A program made the translations under genes and the position numbers. DNA of 64,000 nucleotides from CAZJLP01 sp964546955. GTDB taxonomy: Bacteria > Verrucomicrobiota > Verrucomicrobiia > Opitutales > Opitutaceae. The notes beneath the pieces are model-generated. The model did not search any database. It worked only from the letters and a program-made list of their open reading frames with translations, and was not told where the DNA came from. Of the stretch, positions 35,989 to 44,981 are shown one piece after another (within the stretch, counting starts at the first letter, position 1; every line of letters starts with the position of its first letter). The DNA is taken from the NCBI GenBank assembly GCA_964546955.1, contig CAZJLP010000001.1, forward strand, positions 1-64,000, given 5' to 3'.

Positions 35989-37026
35989 TTAGCGCCAAGA
36001 CATCACCAACCGGGCGAAGTACGTCGTGTCCAATTGCTCCAACCCGGCGCTCGGCTGGCTGTTGAAATCATTGGCTACGCCCAGGCGCAGTTTCCAGGCG
36101 GGATGCGCGAGAGGGAATTGAAAGAATGACTCGTGCTGGATGCGATAGTTGTCGAAATCTTCGATTAGCGGGACGTACGACAAGCGATTGATGAGCGACC
36201 AGTAGGCGGTGTCGAATTCGTGGTTTAGACCGAAATCGAGACCGGCTGCTTTCACGTCCTCGGTCGCCGGGTTCTTGTAGCCTTCGTAGCGGAAGGAGAG
36301 ACCGGCGCGTAGCGTGAAGATATGCTTCGGCTTTTTTATGAAATCGTAACCCAGGCCCGCCGCCGCCGTGTTGTAAAGTTCGATATCCTTCACGCGATCG
36401 AAACCGCCTTCGTCGCGAACATACCACGACAACTTGCCGCGGAAGTTATTGGTGTAGTCCAAGCCCGCTTTACCCATGTCGGCCGATTTTTCGCCTTCCG
36501 ACACTTGTCGGTCGTAGGCCGCATAAAATTGCAGGGCGTCGGTCGGAGTTTTCAGTGAGGCGCGTGTCTGGACGGCGGTGCCGAGTTGCTCCTTGTTGCC
36601 CGTTTTGCCGGCTACGTCCACGGCGACTTCATACGCCCACCGACGCATCAACGCCTGCATATCCGGATCCATGCCGCCGGGAGCCCAGGTCGCGGCAATC
36701 TTTTCCACCGGCGTCGGGATGGTGCCATCGGCGCCAGTGATCAGCGCATTGCCGCTGCCGCTTCCGGCGATCGTTCCCTGGATGACGGTCCCGGTCTTGA
36801 GCCGAACGTTCAGAGGGGCTTCGGTTGTGATCGTGGCGACTTCGCTCTGTTTGATTTTCAGTTCTCCCGCGTAGTCCGTGTCCAGCCACACCAAAGTGCC
36901 GTCGATCTTGGACACCTTGCCGACCAGTCGGGCGCCATTTTTGGTTTCCACCACGTCGCCCAGGAGGGTGGCGGTCGAAAAGCTCAACAGGGCGAGCAGG
37001 AATCGGGACAAGGATTTCAAATTCAT
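35989..37026 (-). CDS. Outer-membrane barrel protein, DUF481-like
   Basis: The 345-aa protein has a signal peptide (MNLKSLSRFLLALLSFSTATLLG). A small N-terminal domain (ETKNGARLVGKVSKIDGTLVWL, 25-100) resembles the SH3-like leader seen before DUF481. From about residue 155, alternating strands (LGTAVQTRASLKTPTDALQFYAAYDRQ region) run to the C-terminal FARLVMSWR, consistent with a barrel of the YdiY/DUF481 type. The function is unknown. No partner gene is coupled to it. Confidence 0.78.
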   Translation of the reverse strand: MNLKSLSRFLLALLSFSTATLLGDVVETKNGARLVGKVSKIDGTLVWLDTDYAGELKIKQSEVATITTEAPLNVRLKTGTVIQGTIAGSGSGNALITGADGTIPTPVEKIAATWAPGGMDPDMQALMRRWAYEVAVDVAGKTGNKEQLGTAVQTRASLKTPTDALQFYAAYDRQVSEGEKSADMGKAGLDYTNNFRGKLSWYVRDEGGFDRVKDIELYNTAAAGLGYDFIKKPKHIFTLRAGLSFRYEGYKNPATEDVKAAGLDFGLNHEFDTAYWSLINRLSYVPLIEDFDNYRIQHESFFQFPLAHPAWKLRLGVANDFNSQPSAGLEQLDTTYFARLVMSWR

Positions 37027-37136
37027 AACCCGCCTTCGCTAGAGGGCCTGCACAGCGTGTCAACCCAGTGAACAAATTTTGTTTCCACCCAGTTGCATGT
37101 TGCAATCTTCGCTCCCCGAGCGATGGATGGCTCCGT

Positions 37137-38033
37137 ATGACGCAACCCGTCGAACGCCCCGCTCTCATCGTCGCAGATCGTTGGGAGGAGTATCGTCTGC
37201 TGGACTGCGGCGTGGGCCTGAAGCAGGAGCAATGGGGGCCTTACACCCTCGTTCGCCCTGATCCGCAAATCATCTGGCCTTCGCGGGGCGGCCAAAAATG
37301 GGAAAAATGGGATGGTTTCTACCATCGCAGCGAAAACGGCGGTGGCAAATGGGAGTTCAAGCGGCCGTTGCCCGACCATTGGAAAATCAGCTACGGCCCG
37401 CTGACCTTCAAGATTCACCCGACGTCGTTCAAGCACACGGGCCTGTTTCCTGAGCAGGCTGTCAACTGGGACTGGTTTTCCGCCAAAATCCGTGAGACCA
37501 AGAAATCCGGCCGCGAAGTGAGTGTCCTTAATCTCTTCGGCTACACCGGGGCTGCCACCTGCGCGGCGGCGGCGGCGGGTGCCACGGTCTGCCACGTGGA
37601 TGCGGCCGAGGGCATGGTGAAATGGTGCCGCGAAAATGCGGCGCTCTCCGGTTTGGCCGACGCGCCGATTCGCTACATCACCGACGATTGCCTGAAATTC
37701 GTCCGCCGCGAAATCAAACGGGGGCGGCGCTACGACGCGATCATCATGGATCCACCGACGTATGGTCGCGGCAGTTCGGGCGAGATGTGGAAACTGGAAG
37801 ATCATCTGTGGGAACTGCTCCGCGAATGCCGGCAGGTCCTCTCCGATCGGCCGCTCTTTTTCCTCATCAACGCGTACACCGCGCGCCTTTCCCCGACGGT
37901 CGTCGTCAACCTGCTGAGCGAGCTGATGCACGACGGGGGCGGCCGTTTGGCGGGAGGCGAGGTCGGTCTGCCCATCCAGCGGGATGGCAAGGTGCTGCCT
38001 TGCGGCATTTTTGGCCGGTGGGAGTCCTTGTAA
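37137..38033 (+). CDS. SAM-dependent rRNA-type methyltransferase, RlmI/RlmK-like
   Basis: The ATG at 37137 gives 298 aa; upstream in-frame residues are not conserved-looking. The SAM site is VLNLFGYTGAATCAAAAAGA, and the catalytic motif is IIMDPPTYGRGSSGEMWKLE, as in class I methyltransferases of the PF10672 group. The N-terminal PUA domain of RlmI is missing, which is usual for this subgroup. The target is probably RNA, but which base is unknown. A SIS-domain gene begins 29 bp after the stop, then a kinase 14 bp later. Confidence 0.83.
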   Translation: MTQPVERPALIVADRWEEYRLLDCGVGLKQEQWGPYTLVRPDPQIIWPSRGGQKWEKWDGFYHRSENGGGKWEFKRPLPDHWKISYGPLTFKIHPTSFKHTGLFPEQAVNWDWFSAKIRETKKSGREVSVLNLFGYTGAATCAAAAAGATVCHVDAAEGMVKWCRENAALSGLADAPIRYITDDCLKFVRREIKRGRRYDAIIMDPPTYGRGSSGEMWKLEDHLWELLRECRQVLSDRPLFFLINAYTARLSPTVVVNLLSELMHDGGGRLAGGEVGLPIQRDGKVLPCGIFGRWESL

Positions 38034-38062
38034 GTTGGGACGTTTTCGGCTTTCACGGCTGC

Positions 38063-38791
38063 ATGCCTTCGCTTGCTGATTCCTACCGCATCCGGGCCAG
38101 CCAATTGCTCGAAGCCGCTTGGACCGTCAACGCGCCGACCATTGCGAAACTTGCGCCGATTGTCGGCCAAGTCGTGGCCGGCGGCGGAGTGATTCACACG
38201 TTCGGCAGCGGGCACAGCGAACTGATCTCCCGAGAGATCATCGGCCGAGCCGGCGGACTTGTTTGCGTGACCGGCATCGTCGATCCCACGGCCGGGTTCA
38301 TCGAGAATCTCGTTGGCTACGGAACCAAGTTGATCGAGCGGTACGACCGCCAATACCAACTGCGCTCCGGCGAGGTCTTGATCGCGATCTCCAACTCCGG
38401 AAAAAACTGCTCGCCGATCGAAGTCGCCAACTATGCGCGGCAAAAAGGCCTGACTGTCGTCGCCCTGAGTTGCCTCGCGATGTCGCGTGTCACGCCTTCT
38501 CAGCATCCGAGCGGCAAGCGCCTCTTCGAATGCGCGGACTACGTGTTGGATAATGGCGGCGTGGTCGGCGATGCGATCGTGGAGATGGGACCGGGCCTCC
38601 ACGCGGGCCCGACGTCCACCCTGATTGGCTGTTCGGTGCTGAACTGGCTTATGCTCGCGGCCATGGAGTGGCTGCAAGCTCAGAGCCACCCGCTCCCGGT
38701 CCTGCGAAGCCAGAATCTTCCGGGAGCGATCGAACATAATCGCGCGCTCGGTGAAAAATATCGCGGCCGCCTGAGCCGTCAGCTCGCTTAA
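38063..38791 (+). CDS. SIS-domain sugar isomerase/binding protein
   Basis: The ATG at 38063 gives 242 aa. Longer frames from 37622 overlap the methyltransferase and are rejected. The SIS motifs are HTFGSGHSELISREIIGRAG near the N-terminus and VLIAISNSGKNCSPIEVA in the middle, matching the phosphosugar-binding loop of the UPF0309 group. The end of the domain carries GPGLHAGPTSTLIGC. It may act on an amino-sugar phosphate made by the kinase that follows 14 bp downstream. The exact reaction is not known for this group. Confidence 0.83.
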   Translation: MPSLADSYRIRASQLLEAAWTVNAPTIAKLAPIVGQVVAGGGVIHTFGSGHSELISREIIGRAGGLVCVTGIVDPTAGFIENLVGYGTKLIERYDRQYQLRSGEVLIAISNSGKNCSPIEVANYARQKGLTVVALSCLAMSRVTPSQHPSGKRLFECADYVLDNGGVVGDAIVEMGPGLHAGPTSTLIGCSVLNWLMLAAMEWLQAQSHPLPVLRSQNLPGAIEHNRALGEKYRGRLSRQLA

Positions 38792-38805
38792 TCCGCGACG
38801 CAATC

Positions 38806-39702
38806 ATGGCCCAAGGCTACAGGATCGGAGTCGACGGGGGTGGAACGAAGACGGATTTTATCGTGATTGGCGAGGGGGGGGCCGTGCTCGCCCAGCATCT
38901 TGCCACCGGCTGCAACCCCAACGTTGCCGGCGCGGACGCGGCCCGCGCCACCGTGATGCAGGGTCTGCGCGATGTTCTCGAAAAAGCCGGAGTCTCCGCC
39001 GCGCAAGTCACGCACACCTTGCTCTGCATGTCGGGCGCGCCGTTGATCTGGAAAGAGCTGGCCGCCTCGCTCCAGGGCTTTGGCTCCGTCTCGGCCATCG
39101 ACGATTCGCTCCCTGTCTTGGAACTGGCGACGGATGGCGGCGCTGGCATCGTTATTCACGCGGGCACGGGATCTTTCGTCGCCGCACGCTCCCCCGACAA
39201 CGCCGTGCACTACGCGGGCGGATTGGGCTGGCGTTTCGGGGATCCAGGCAGTGCTTACGATCTTGGCCGTCGCGCGATTTCCCGGGCCCTTTTGGAGCTT
39301 CAAGGCTGGTTGCCGCGGACCCGTCTTACTTCGGCCGTATGCGATCAGGCGCAGCAAGCGGACGCTGCCGCAGTCACTCGCCACTACTATCAGCACCCTG
39401 AAGCCAATCGCCAAATAGCGGTGTTGGCGCCGGTCGTCCTCCGGTTGGCGGGGGATCGGGATGAAACCGCACGGCAAGTGCTCGTTGAAAGTTGTTTGCC
39501 GCTGCTCGATCTAGGACATCAGGTGGCCGCCAAGCTTTTTCCCAATGAGCCCTTGGCTTCAATTCGTTGCGGCCTAAGTGGAATTTTCAGCCAGCCGGTA
39601 GTCGCGGAGGCCTTGACCCCGCACTCGGGACTGCGCTTCCTGCCGATCACGACGGCGCCGATCGAGGGCGTTCGCCGACTCCTGGCCAAAATCGGAACTT
39701 GA
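38806..39702 (+). CDS. BadF/BadG-type sugar kinase, N-acetylglucosamine kinase-like
   Basis: The 298-aa protein has the ASKHA phosphate-1 motif YRIGVDGGGTKTDFIV, the phosphate-2 region VIHAGTGSFVAA, and GGLGWRFGDPGSAYDLGRRA, which is typical of GlcNAc/MurNAc kinases. It is a stand-alone kinase and not the CoA-reductase activator, because the Cys cluster of that group is absent. With the SIS protein directly upstream it makes a small amino-sugar salvage unit. The sugar is inferred from family resemblance. Confidence 0.83.
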   Translation: MAQGYRIGVDGGGTKTDFIVIGEGGAVLAQHLATGCNPNVAGADAARATVMQGLRDVLEKAGVSAAQVTHTLLCMSGAPLIWKELAASLQGFGSVSAIDDSLPVLELATDGGAGIVIHAGTGSFVAARSPDNAVHYAGGLGWRFGDPGSAYDLGRRAISRALLELQGWLPRTRLTSAVCDQAQQADAAAVTRHYYQHPEANRQIAVLAPVVLRLAGDRDETARQVLVESCLPLLDLGHQVAAKLFPNEPLASIRCGLSGIFSQPVVAEALTPHSGLRFLPITTAPIEGVRRLLAKIGT

Positions 39703-39834
39703 GCGGGGAACCCTGGGACCTTGTCCGGGAAGTCCCTCTTTGCGGGCGAATGCAAAACGCATCCGGCTCTTGCAGCTCCACCGCAAATTGCAGCCGCAAC
39801 AGGCGGCCAAGACGGGACACATAAAATTACTAGT

Positions 39835-39849
39835 CGTTTAGCATAAACG
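39835..39849. repeat. Short perfect dyad before the membrane mannosyltransferase gene
   Basis: CGTTTA and TAAACG are separated by GCA, forming a perfect 6-bp inverted repeat 3 bp ahead of the ATG at 39852 (24 bp ahead of a second ATG at 39873). It may be an operator or a leader hairpin. Confidence 0.3.
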
Positions 39850-39851
39850 GC

Positions 39852-41315
39852 TTGGATCGTACTATTTCCCTGATGGCATCGGCGTTGCTCAAGGGTGAAC
39901 GCGCGCAAGGCAGCGCGCTCAATTGCCGTCGCTCTCACCCCGCTGTGCCCACATTTCCACTACACTCTCCGCCGGGCACGTTGCGTTTCCTGACGTGCCT
40001 GCTTCTCGGTTTTCTCCTCACTGCCGGGCATATTTATTGGGTCGTGGTCTGCATCGCACCGGTCCAGGAACCGCTGAAGCTCAAATACGACCGCTTGGTC
40101 AGCCACGATAGCTACTGGTTTTGGCGAATCGCCGATCGCGGATATCAAAGCCCGATTCCGCCGGTTGCACAAAAGAGCCTCGAAATTTCCAACGTCGCGT
40201 TTTTTCCCGCCTACCCATTCTGGGCGCGGTTTTGGATCAAGACCGTCGGCCTCGAGCATAAGACGGGATTGTTGGTCGCGGCACATCTCGCTACCTGGGG
40301 TTTTTGGACGTACTTTCTGCTGTTGATGAGCCGGTGGGGTTTCAACCGGCGCATGATCGCGGCGGGCGTCGTACTGGTGATGGCCCACCCTGCGGCGTTT
40401 TTCCTGATCTGCGCTTACTCCGAATCGCTTTTTTTGATGATGATGCTGGGGTATTTCTACTGGAGCCGTCAGCCCGGACCTTTGGCGCACGCGCTCGCCG
40501 CGGTTCACGGCGGAGTGATGACGGCGACGCGCATCGCCGGTCTGCCCGTGGCGGTGTTACCCGTGCTGCAGGCGTTTCTTGACCGCACGGCTCAATTGAA
40601 ACCCTTTTGGACCCGCCTGCGCACGCATTCACCCTTGCCGGCGCTGCTGGGGCGGCTGGCGCCTCTCCACGGGGGGCGGGGGTTGCGCAGCCAGTTTCAC
40701 GATGACCAATCGGGGGGCACGTTCCGGTTTCTCCTGGGGATTCCGCGCACGGCCATGGCCATGACGGTCTTCGCTTTCCTTGGCGCCTTCAGTTTTTTTC
40801 TTTTCTGCAAGCTGCGTTTCGGATCGTGGGATTTTTATATGCAGACCCAGGCTGCGGGGTGGGGCGTTCACGCGGACTATCTCGCACTGCTGAAACCCGG
40901 GGCCTATGCACGCCTCTGGGTTGAGGAGTGGTGGATCCCATGGCAAATGGGTCAGTTCACCGTACCCGCCACGATGCTGACGTTTGCGGCAATGCTTTGG
41001 TGGGAGGTGCGGACCGCCCGGCAGCGTCCCACCGCCTGGCGCGAACGCGTGCCGCTGTATTTCGCCGGGTTCATGCTCTTCTTCATTGCCGTGAGCGGTG
41101 TCTATTCGGTTCGGCTCGAAAGTATGATCCGATACCAGTTCTGCACCCATCTTTTCCTCGTGCTGGCGGGCTTGCATGCTTTTCGCGACCTGCGGCCGGA
41201 GTCCAGGCGCGTGCGCTTTTTCCTTGGCTGTGCTGCAGCCGTGTGGGCGGCATTGGCTTTCTTCCTTCACTCCTACTACGCGGGAATATTTACCGGCGGC
41301 GGCTGGGTCGCCTGA
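39852..41315 (+). CDS. Integral membrane mannosyltransferase-like protein (PIG-V-like)
   Basis: The 487-aa protein has about nine hydrophobic helices (LRFLTCLLLGFLLTAGHIYW, VAAHLATWGFWTYFLLLM, and so on to the C-terminus). The luminal/periplasmic first loop holds SHDSYWFWRIADRGYQ and FFPAYPFWARF, a combination typical of PIG-V-type GPI mannosyltransferase relatives in bacteria. A second ATG 7 codons in is possible. The next gene starts 5 bp after its stop, so the two are coupled. A role in polyprenyl-linked sugar transfer for the envelope is likely; donor and acceptor are unknown. Confidence 0.7.
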   Translation: MDRTISLMASALLKGERAQGSALNCRRSHPAVPTFPLHSPPGTLRFLTCLLLGFLLTAGHIYWVVVCIAPVQEPLKLKYDRLVSHDSYWFWRIADRGYQSPIPPVAQKSLEISNVAFFPAYPFWARFWIKTVGLEHKTGLLVAAHLATWGFWTYFLLLMSRWGFNRRMIAAGVVLVMAHPAAFFLICAYSESLFLMMMLGYFYWSRQPGPLAHALAAVHGGVMTATRIAGLPVAVLPVLQAFLDRTAQLKPFWTRLRTHSPLPALLGRLAPLHGGRGLRSQFHDDQSGGTFRFLLGIPRTAMAMTVFAFLGAFSFFLFCKLRFGSWDFYMQTQAAGWGVHADYLALLKPGAYARLWVEEWWIPWQMGQFTVPATMLTFAAMLWWEVRTARQRPTAWRERVPLYFAGFMLFFIAVSGVYSVRLESMIRYQFCTHLFLVLAGLHAFRDLRPESRRVRFFLGCAAAVWAALAFFLHSYYAGIFTGGGWVA

Positions 41316-41320
41316 CGAAC

Positions 41321-42829
41321 ATGAAAACGACAACGGTGGCAATTATCGGCGCCGGCCCGGCTGGGCTCACGGCGGGATACCTTCTCTCCAAACGCGGTAT
41401 CGACGTGACGGTCCTCGAGTCGGATCCGCAGTATGTGGGGGGAATTTCACGAACGGTGCGGTATAAAAACTATCGCTTCGATATCGGCGGCCACCGGTTC
41501 TTCTCAAAATCAAAACGGGTGAACGATCTTTGGGCGGAGATCCTCCCGGAGGACATCCTCCAACGTCCGCGCTCCTCGCGTATCTATTACCGCGGCAAGT
41601 TTTTCTCCTACCCGCTGCGCGCACTCGAAGCATTCCGGAAGCTCGGACCGTTCGAGTCCGTTTGCTGCGTGCTCTCGTGGCTCAAGGCACGGGCCTTTCC
41701 TATAAAAAATCCGGACAACTTCCAGGACTGGGTGAGCAATCAGTTTGGGAAACGGCTCTTTGGCATTTTTTTCAAGAGCTACACGGAAAAAGTTTGGGGC
41801 ATGAGCTGCAAGGACATCTCCGCCGACTGGGCGGCGCAGCGCATCAAAGGTCTTTCGCTCGGAGCGGCAATCAAGGACGCGCTGACGCCCCGCACCAAGC
41901 GCAGCGACGAGAAGGTCGCGAAATCGCTTATCGGTTCGTTCAAGTATCCGCGTCTTGGCCCAGGCATGATGTGGGAGGCCTGCGCCGACAAGATGCAGAA
42001 GCTCGGAGGGCAACTGCGCATGGGACGAAAGGTCGTTGGGTGCCATTTCGACCGTCAGTCCGGGCGGTGGCTCATCACCACCGTCAACGCGGAGGGCGTC
42101 GAGGAGGTCACTTCCGCGCGCGAGGTGATTTCGTCGGCTCCATTGCGGGAGTTGGCCGAGGGTATCACGCCGCGCCTGCCAGAAGGTGTCTTAAAATCCG
42201 CGGGCCGGCTGAAGTACCGCGACTTCATCACCGTGGCGCTCATTTTGCCGGACCGTGAATTATTCTCGGACAACTGGATCTACATTCACGATCCGTCGGT
42301 AAAAGTAGGCCGGGTGCAGAATTTCAAATCGTGGTCGCCGGAGATGGTCCCGGACAAAAACATGACGTGCTACGGGCTCGAGTATTTTTGCTTCGAAGGG
42401 GATGGACTCTGGACGTCGGTCGATTCCGATTTGATCGCCTTGGCTAAAACGGAGCTCCAAAAGATCGGGCTATGCCGACCGGGGGAGGTGATCGACGGCT
42501 GCGTGGTGCGCCAGCGAAAGGCGTATCCAGTCTATGATGACGAGTACGCGGCGCATGTGGAAACTCTCCGGCTCGAGTTCGAGCGGCACTATCCGGGCCT
42601 GCATTTGGTCGGCCGAAACGGCATGCACAAGTACAATAATCAGGACCATGCGATGATGACGGCCATGCTTTGCGCCGAGAATATTGCCGCCGGCCGCGCG
42701 GTGTACGACCTGTGGGCGGTGAACCAGGACGCCGAATACCATGAGGCGGGTGCGGCCGGCTCGGATTCCGCGGCCAGCGGCCTGCGCTTGGTCCCCACCC
42801 GTGCGGCCTCCGCCTCCCCGAAAGGCTGA
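41321..42829 (+). CDS. FAD-dependent oxidoreductase, UDP-galactopyranose mutase/amine oxidase-like
   Basis: The ATG at 41321 (502 aa) gives MKTTTVAIIGAGPAGLTAGY, the dinucleotide-binding motif, then VLESDPQYVGGISRTV and FDIGGHRFFSK. The latter three are common in UDP-galactopyranose mutase-like and protoporphyrinogen-oxidase-like flavoproteins. The C-terminal GRNGMHKYNNQDHAMMTAM fits the second FAD-contacting region. It starts 5 bp after the membrane glycosyltransferase, which supports a sugar-nucleotide or polyprenyl substrate. A substrate cannot be assigned from sequence alone. Confidence 0.8.
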   Translation: MKTTTVAIIGAGPAGLTAGYLLSKRGIDVTVLESDPQYVGGISRTVRYKNYRFDIGGHRFFSKSKRVNDLWAEILPEDILQRPRSSRIYYRGKFFSYPLRALEAFRKLGPFESVCCVLSWLKARAFPIKNPDNFQDWVSNQFGKRLFGIFFKSYTEKVWGMSCKDISADWAAQRIKGLSLGAAIKDALTPRTKRSDEKVAKSLIGSFKYPRLGPGMMWEACADKMQKLGGQLRMGRKVVGCHFDRQSGRWLITTVNAEGVEEVTSAREVISSAPLRELAEGITPRLPEGVLKSAGRLKYRDFITVALILPDRELFSDNWIYIHDPSVKVGRVQNFKSWSPEMVPDKNMTCYGLEYFCFEGDGLWTSVDSDLIALAKTELQKIGLCRPGEVIDGCVVRQRKAYPVYDDEYAAHVETLRLEFERHYPGLHLVGRNGMHKYNNQDHAMMTAMLCAENIAAGRAVYDLWAVNQDAEYHEAGAAGSDSAASGLRLVPTRAASASPKG

Positions 42830-43032
42830 AATCCGTCGGGAACGTGGGGCGGGTCCTGAACGTGGGCAGATCGGCGGGTTCGTTGTCCCAACCCCGGTTG
42901 CGGGCGGACAGGTGCGATCGTGAATCTCAAATTGCGTGAGGCGAGCTCGCTGCTTTAATCGCAGGTATGTTCTCACCCGGCGCCGGAACGCCGCACTCCG
43001 CACCTGACCTCTCGAGGTCGACGCCCACTGCC

Positions 43033-43887
43033 ATGCCGGAAGCGGTTTGGAGAGAACGGAAACGTGCGCACGATGAGCGGGTGCGCGCCTGGACCGACCC
43101 CCACCAGGCCCGCGCGGCGCGCGGCGATAAACATCCCGTGTACGATTTCCTTTTCGAATATTATGCCTATCGGCCCAGCTGGCTGCGGCGTTGGCATCCA
43201 GGGGTCGGCCTCGCGCTTGAGCGCACCGAGGCGGCGCGAGCGTTTCTCGCGGCGCCGGAATATCACGAAACGCCCGAGGGCATCATGGTTAACCGCCAGG
43301 CGCTCCCCTCTCATCGGCGTGAGACGGTCCGCTGGCTGCGGGGGATGCTTCTTGCCACGCAAGTACGCGCGCCCTTTTTCGGCTGTTTCGGTTTGCATGA
43401 ATGGGCGATGGTCTACCGCCAGGCGCCGGAGGAAGTTCGTCATTCGCATTGGCCGCTGCGGTTTCGCCCTGAAGAAATTGCGCGCGTTGTCGAGCGCCAG
43501 CCCCTTTGCTGCACGCACTTCGATGCATTTCGCTTCTTTACGCCCGCGGCGCGTCCACTCAATCGCTTGCAGCCTGCCCGGGTCACGGCGGCGGAAAACG
43601 AACAACGCGGCTGCCTTCACGCCAACATGGATCTGTACAAATGGGCGTTTAAACTTGCTCCCTTTACTCCGAGCGAGCTCATCGCCGATTGTTTTGCTCT
43701 CGCGCGCGACATTCGAGAAGTCGATATGCGGGCGAGTCCCTACGATTTCACCGCCCTCGGTTTCGCTCCCATCGCGATCGAAACTCCCGAAGGCCGCGCC
43801 GACTACGAACGGCGGCAACGCACGTTTGCGACTCGCTCCGAACCGCTCCGCGCGCGGCTTCTTAAAGTCTGCGAGGCCCTGGCGTAG
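43033..43887 (+). CDS. Conserved protein often labelled 3-methyladenine DNA glycosylase; function uncertain
   Basis: The ATG at 43033 (284 aa) fits the usual family start; an in-frame ATG at 42967 adds 22 residues. Motifs include HPVYDFLFEYYAYRPSWLRR, RRWHPGVGLALE, FGCFGLHEWAMVYR and HANMDLYKWAFKLAPF. Proteins like this are annotated as 3-methyladenine glycosylases, but I see no helix-hairpin-helix or AAG-type catalytic motif. His and Trp are abundant. It follows the FAD protein by about 200 bp, probably as its own unit. Confidence 0.6.
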   Translation: MPEAVWRERKRAHDERVRAWTDPHQARAARGDKHPVYDFLFEYYAYRPSWLRRWHPGVGLALERTEAARAFLAAPEYHETPEGIMVNRQALPSHRRETVRWLRGMLLATQVRAPFFGCFGLHEWAMVYRQAPEEVRHSHWPLRFRPEEIARVVERQPLCCTHFDAFRFFTPAARPLNRLQPARVTAAENEQRGCLHANMDLYKWAFKLAPFTPSELIADCFALARDIREVDMRASPYDFTALGFAPIAIETPEGRADYERRQRTFATRSEPLRARLLKVCEALA

Positions 43888-43948
43888 GCGAGTCCAGCCC
43901 AAGTACCTCTGCCAGCGATGGTAACGGCGGGGTTTGCACGGTTCTACG

Positions 43949-44899
43949 CTACTGCGCGAAGCGGGTCCGGTTGTTCGCGATTCGATGGAATTCCTTCGCT
44001 GTTAAGGGAACCTTTGTTCGGAAAATCTCCCAGGCCTGACGGATGCCGCCGCCGGGCGCACTGAGGTCGGAGCCGTAGAGCACGCGCTCGGGGCCAACTT
44101 GTCGGATGCGCTTCGCTACGGTTTCGGCGTCGGCGGGCGTGATATCGGCGGTAACGTTTGTCGCGACGTCGAAGTAGAGATTGGCCATCCGCGGATCCTT
44201 TTGCTCAACCGCCGTGGCGAATGTCGCCATCACTTCGTCATTCTGAGGCGGGTATCCGGGGCCGGAGGCACCGAGGTGAGCGACCACAACCTCGATGTCG
44301 GGCGCCAGCGGCACGACCTTGTCTAGAAAGATTCGCGCATCCTCGGCGCCGAAATTTCGACCGCCGCGGGCGCGCATATGCACGAGCACGGGGGCACGGA
44401 GGCGCTGCGCCAGGGCGAAGACCTGCCCCACTCGGGCGAGGTGGGCGGGGTCGCGCAGGCTGATGCCGCTGTTTCCGAGGTGTAGCTTGATTCCGACCAT
44501 GCCAGGAAGTCCCAGGGCTCGCTCGAGTTCCTCCAGCGCATTTTCGCGCAGCGGATTGGCGCTGCAAAAACCGATCAGACGGGGAGCGTTTCGCGTTACC
44601 TCGGCGGAGGTCCAATCGTTTTGTTCGCGCGTCAGCCGGTCGGGATCGCTCAAGCCCTTGCGCTCATCGGCGAAGCTGTAGCCTACGGAAAGCACGACGG
44701 CCCGCTCGATCCCAGCCGCATCGAGTTCCCGCACCAGCGCGGCCCCGTCGCGCTGTAGAACCTTCGCAATCGGCCCAAATGACGGACTGACCAAGTGTTG
44801 ATGATAGTCCACGAGAGGCGTGTCGCGCTCGGGAACGGCGGAAGTGATACAAGCGGCGAGCAACAGAGACGCGGCCGAAACGGCGAGTGAAATTCTCAT
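43949..44899 (-). CDS. Amidohydrolase-family lipoprotein
   Basis: The start at 44899 (316 aa) gives the lipoprotein signal MRISLAVSAASLLLAAC; an ATG 33 bp upstream spoils it. The amidohydrolase-2 TIM barrel shows VDYHQHL (metal-binding HxH), PVLVHMRARGG, EVVVAHLGASG and RVLYGSDLSAPGG (catalytic Asp). Metal-dependent hydrolysis or decarboxylation is expected in the periplasm. Lipoprotein anchoring of this family is uncommon. The substrate is unknown. Confidence 0.78.
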   Translation of the reverse strand: MRISLAVSAASLLLAACITSAVPERDTPLVDYHQHLVSPSFGPIAKVLQRDGAALVRELDAAGIERAVVLSVGYSFADERKGLSDPDRLTREQNDWTSAEVTRNAPRLIGFCSANPLRENALEELERALGLPGMVGIKLHLGNSGISLRDPAHLARVGQVFALAQRLRAPVLVHMRARGGRNFGAEDARIFLDKVVPLAPDIEVVVAHLGASGPGYPPQNDEVMATFATAVEQKDPRMANLYFDVATNVTADITPADAETVAKRIRQVGPERVLYGSDLSAPGGGIRQAWEIFRTKVPLTAKEFHRIANNRTRFAQ

Positions 44900-44981
44900 G
44901 TGCAACACTGTTTGAGAGTGCAGCCAGTGCAAGTTTCCGCCTTTGCGTCCCGTGGCAAACCTCGGCGACCCTTTTGCGTCG

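Noticed and set aside
37622..38062. N-terminal extension of the SIS protein
   Set aside because: It overlaps the methyltransferase gene; the SIS domain begins at 38063.
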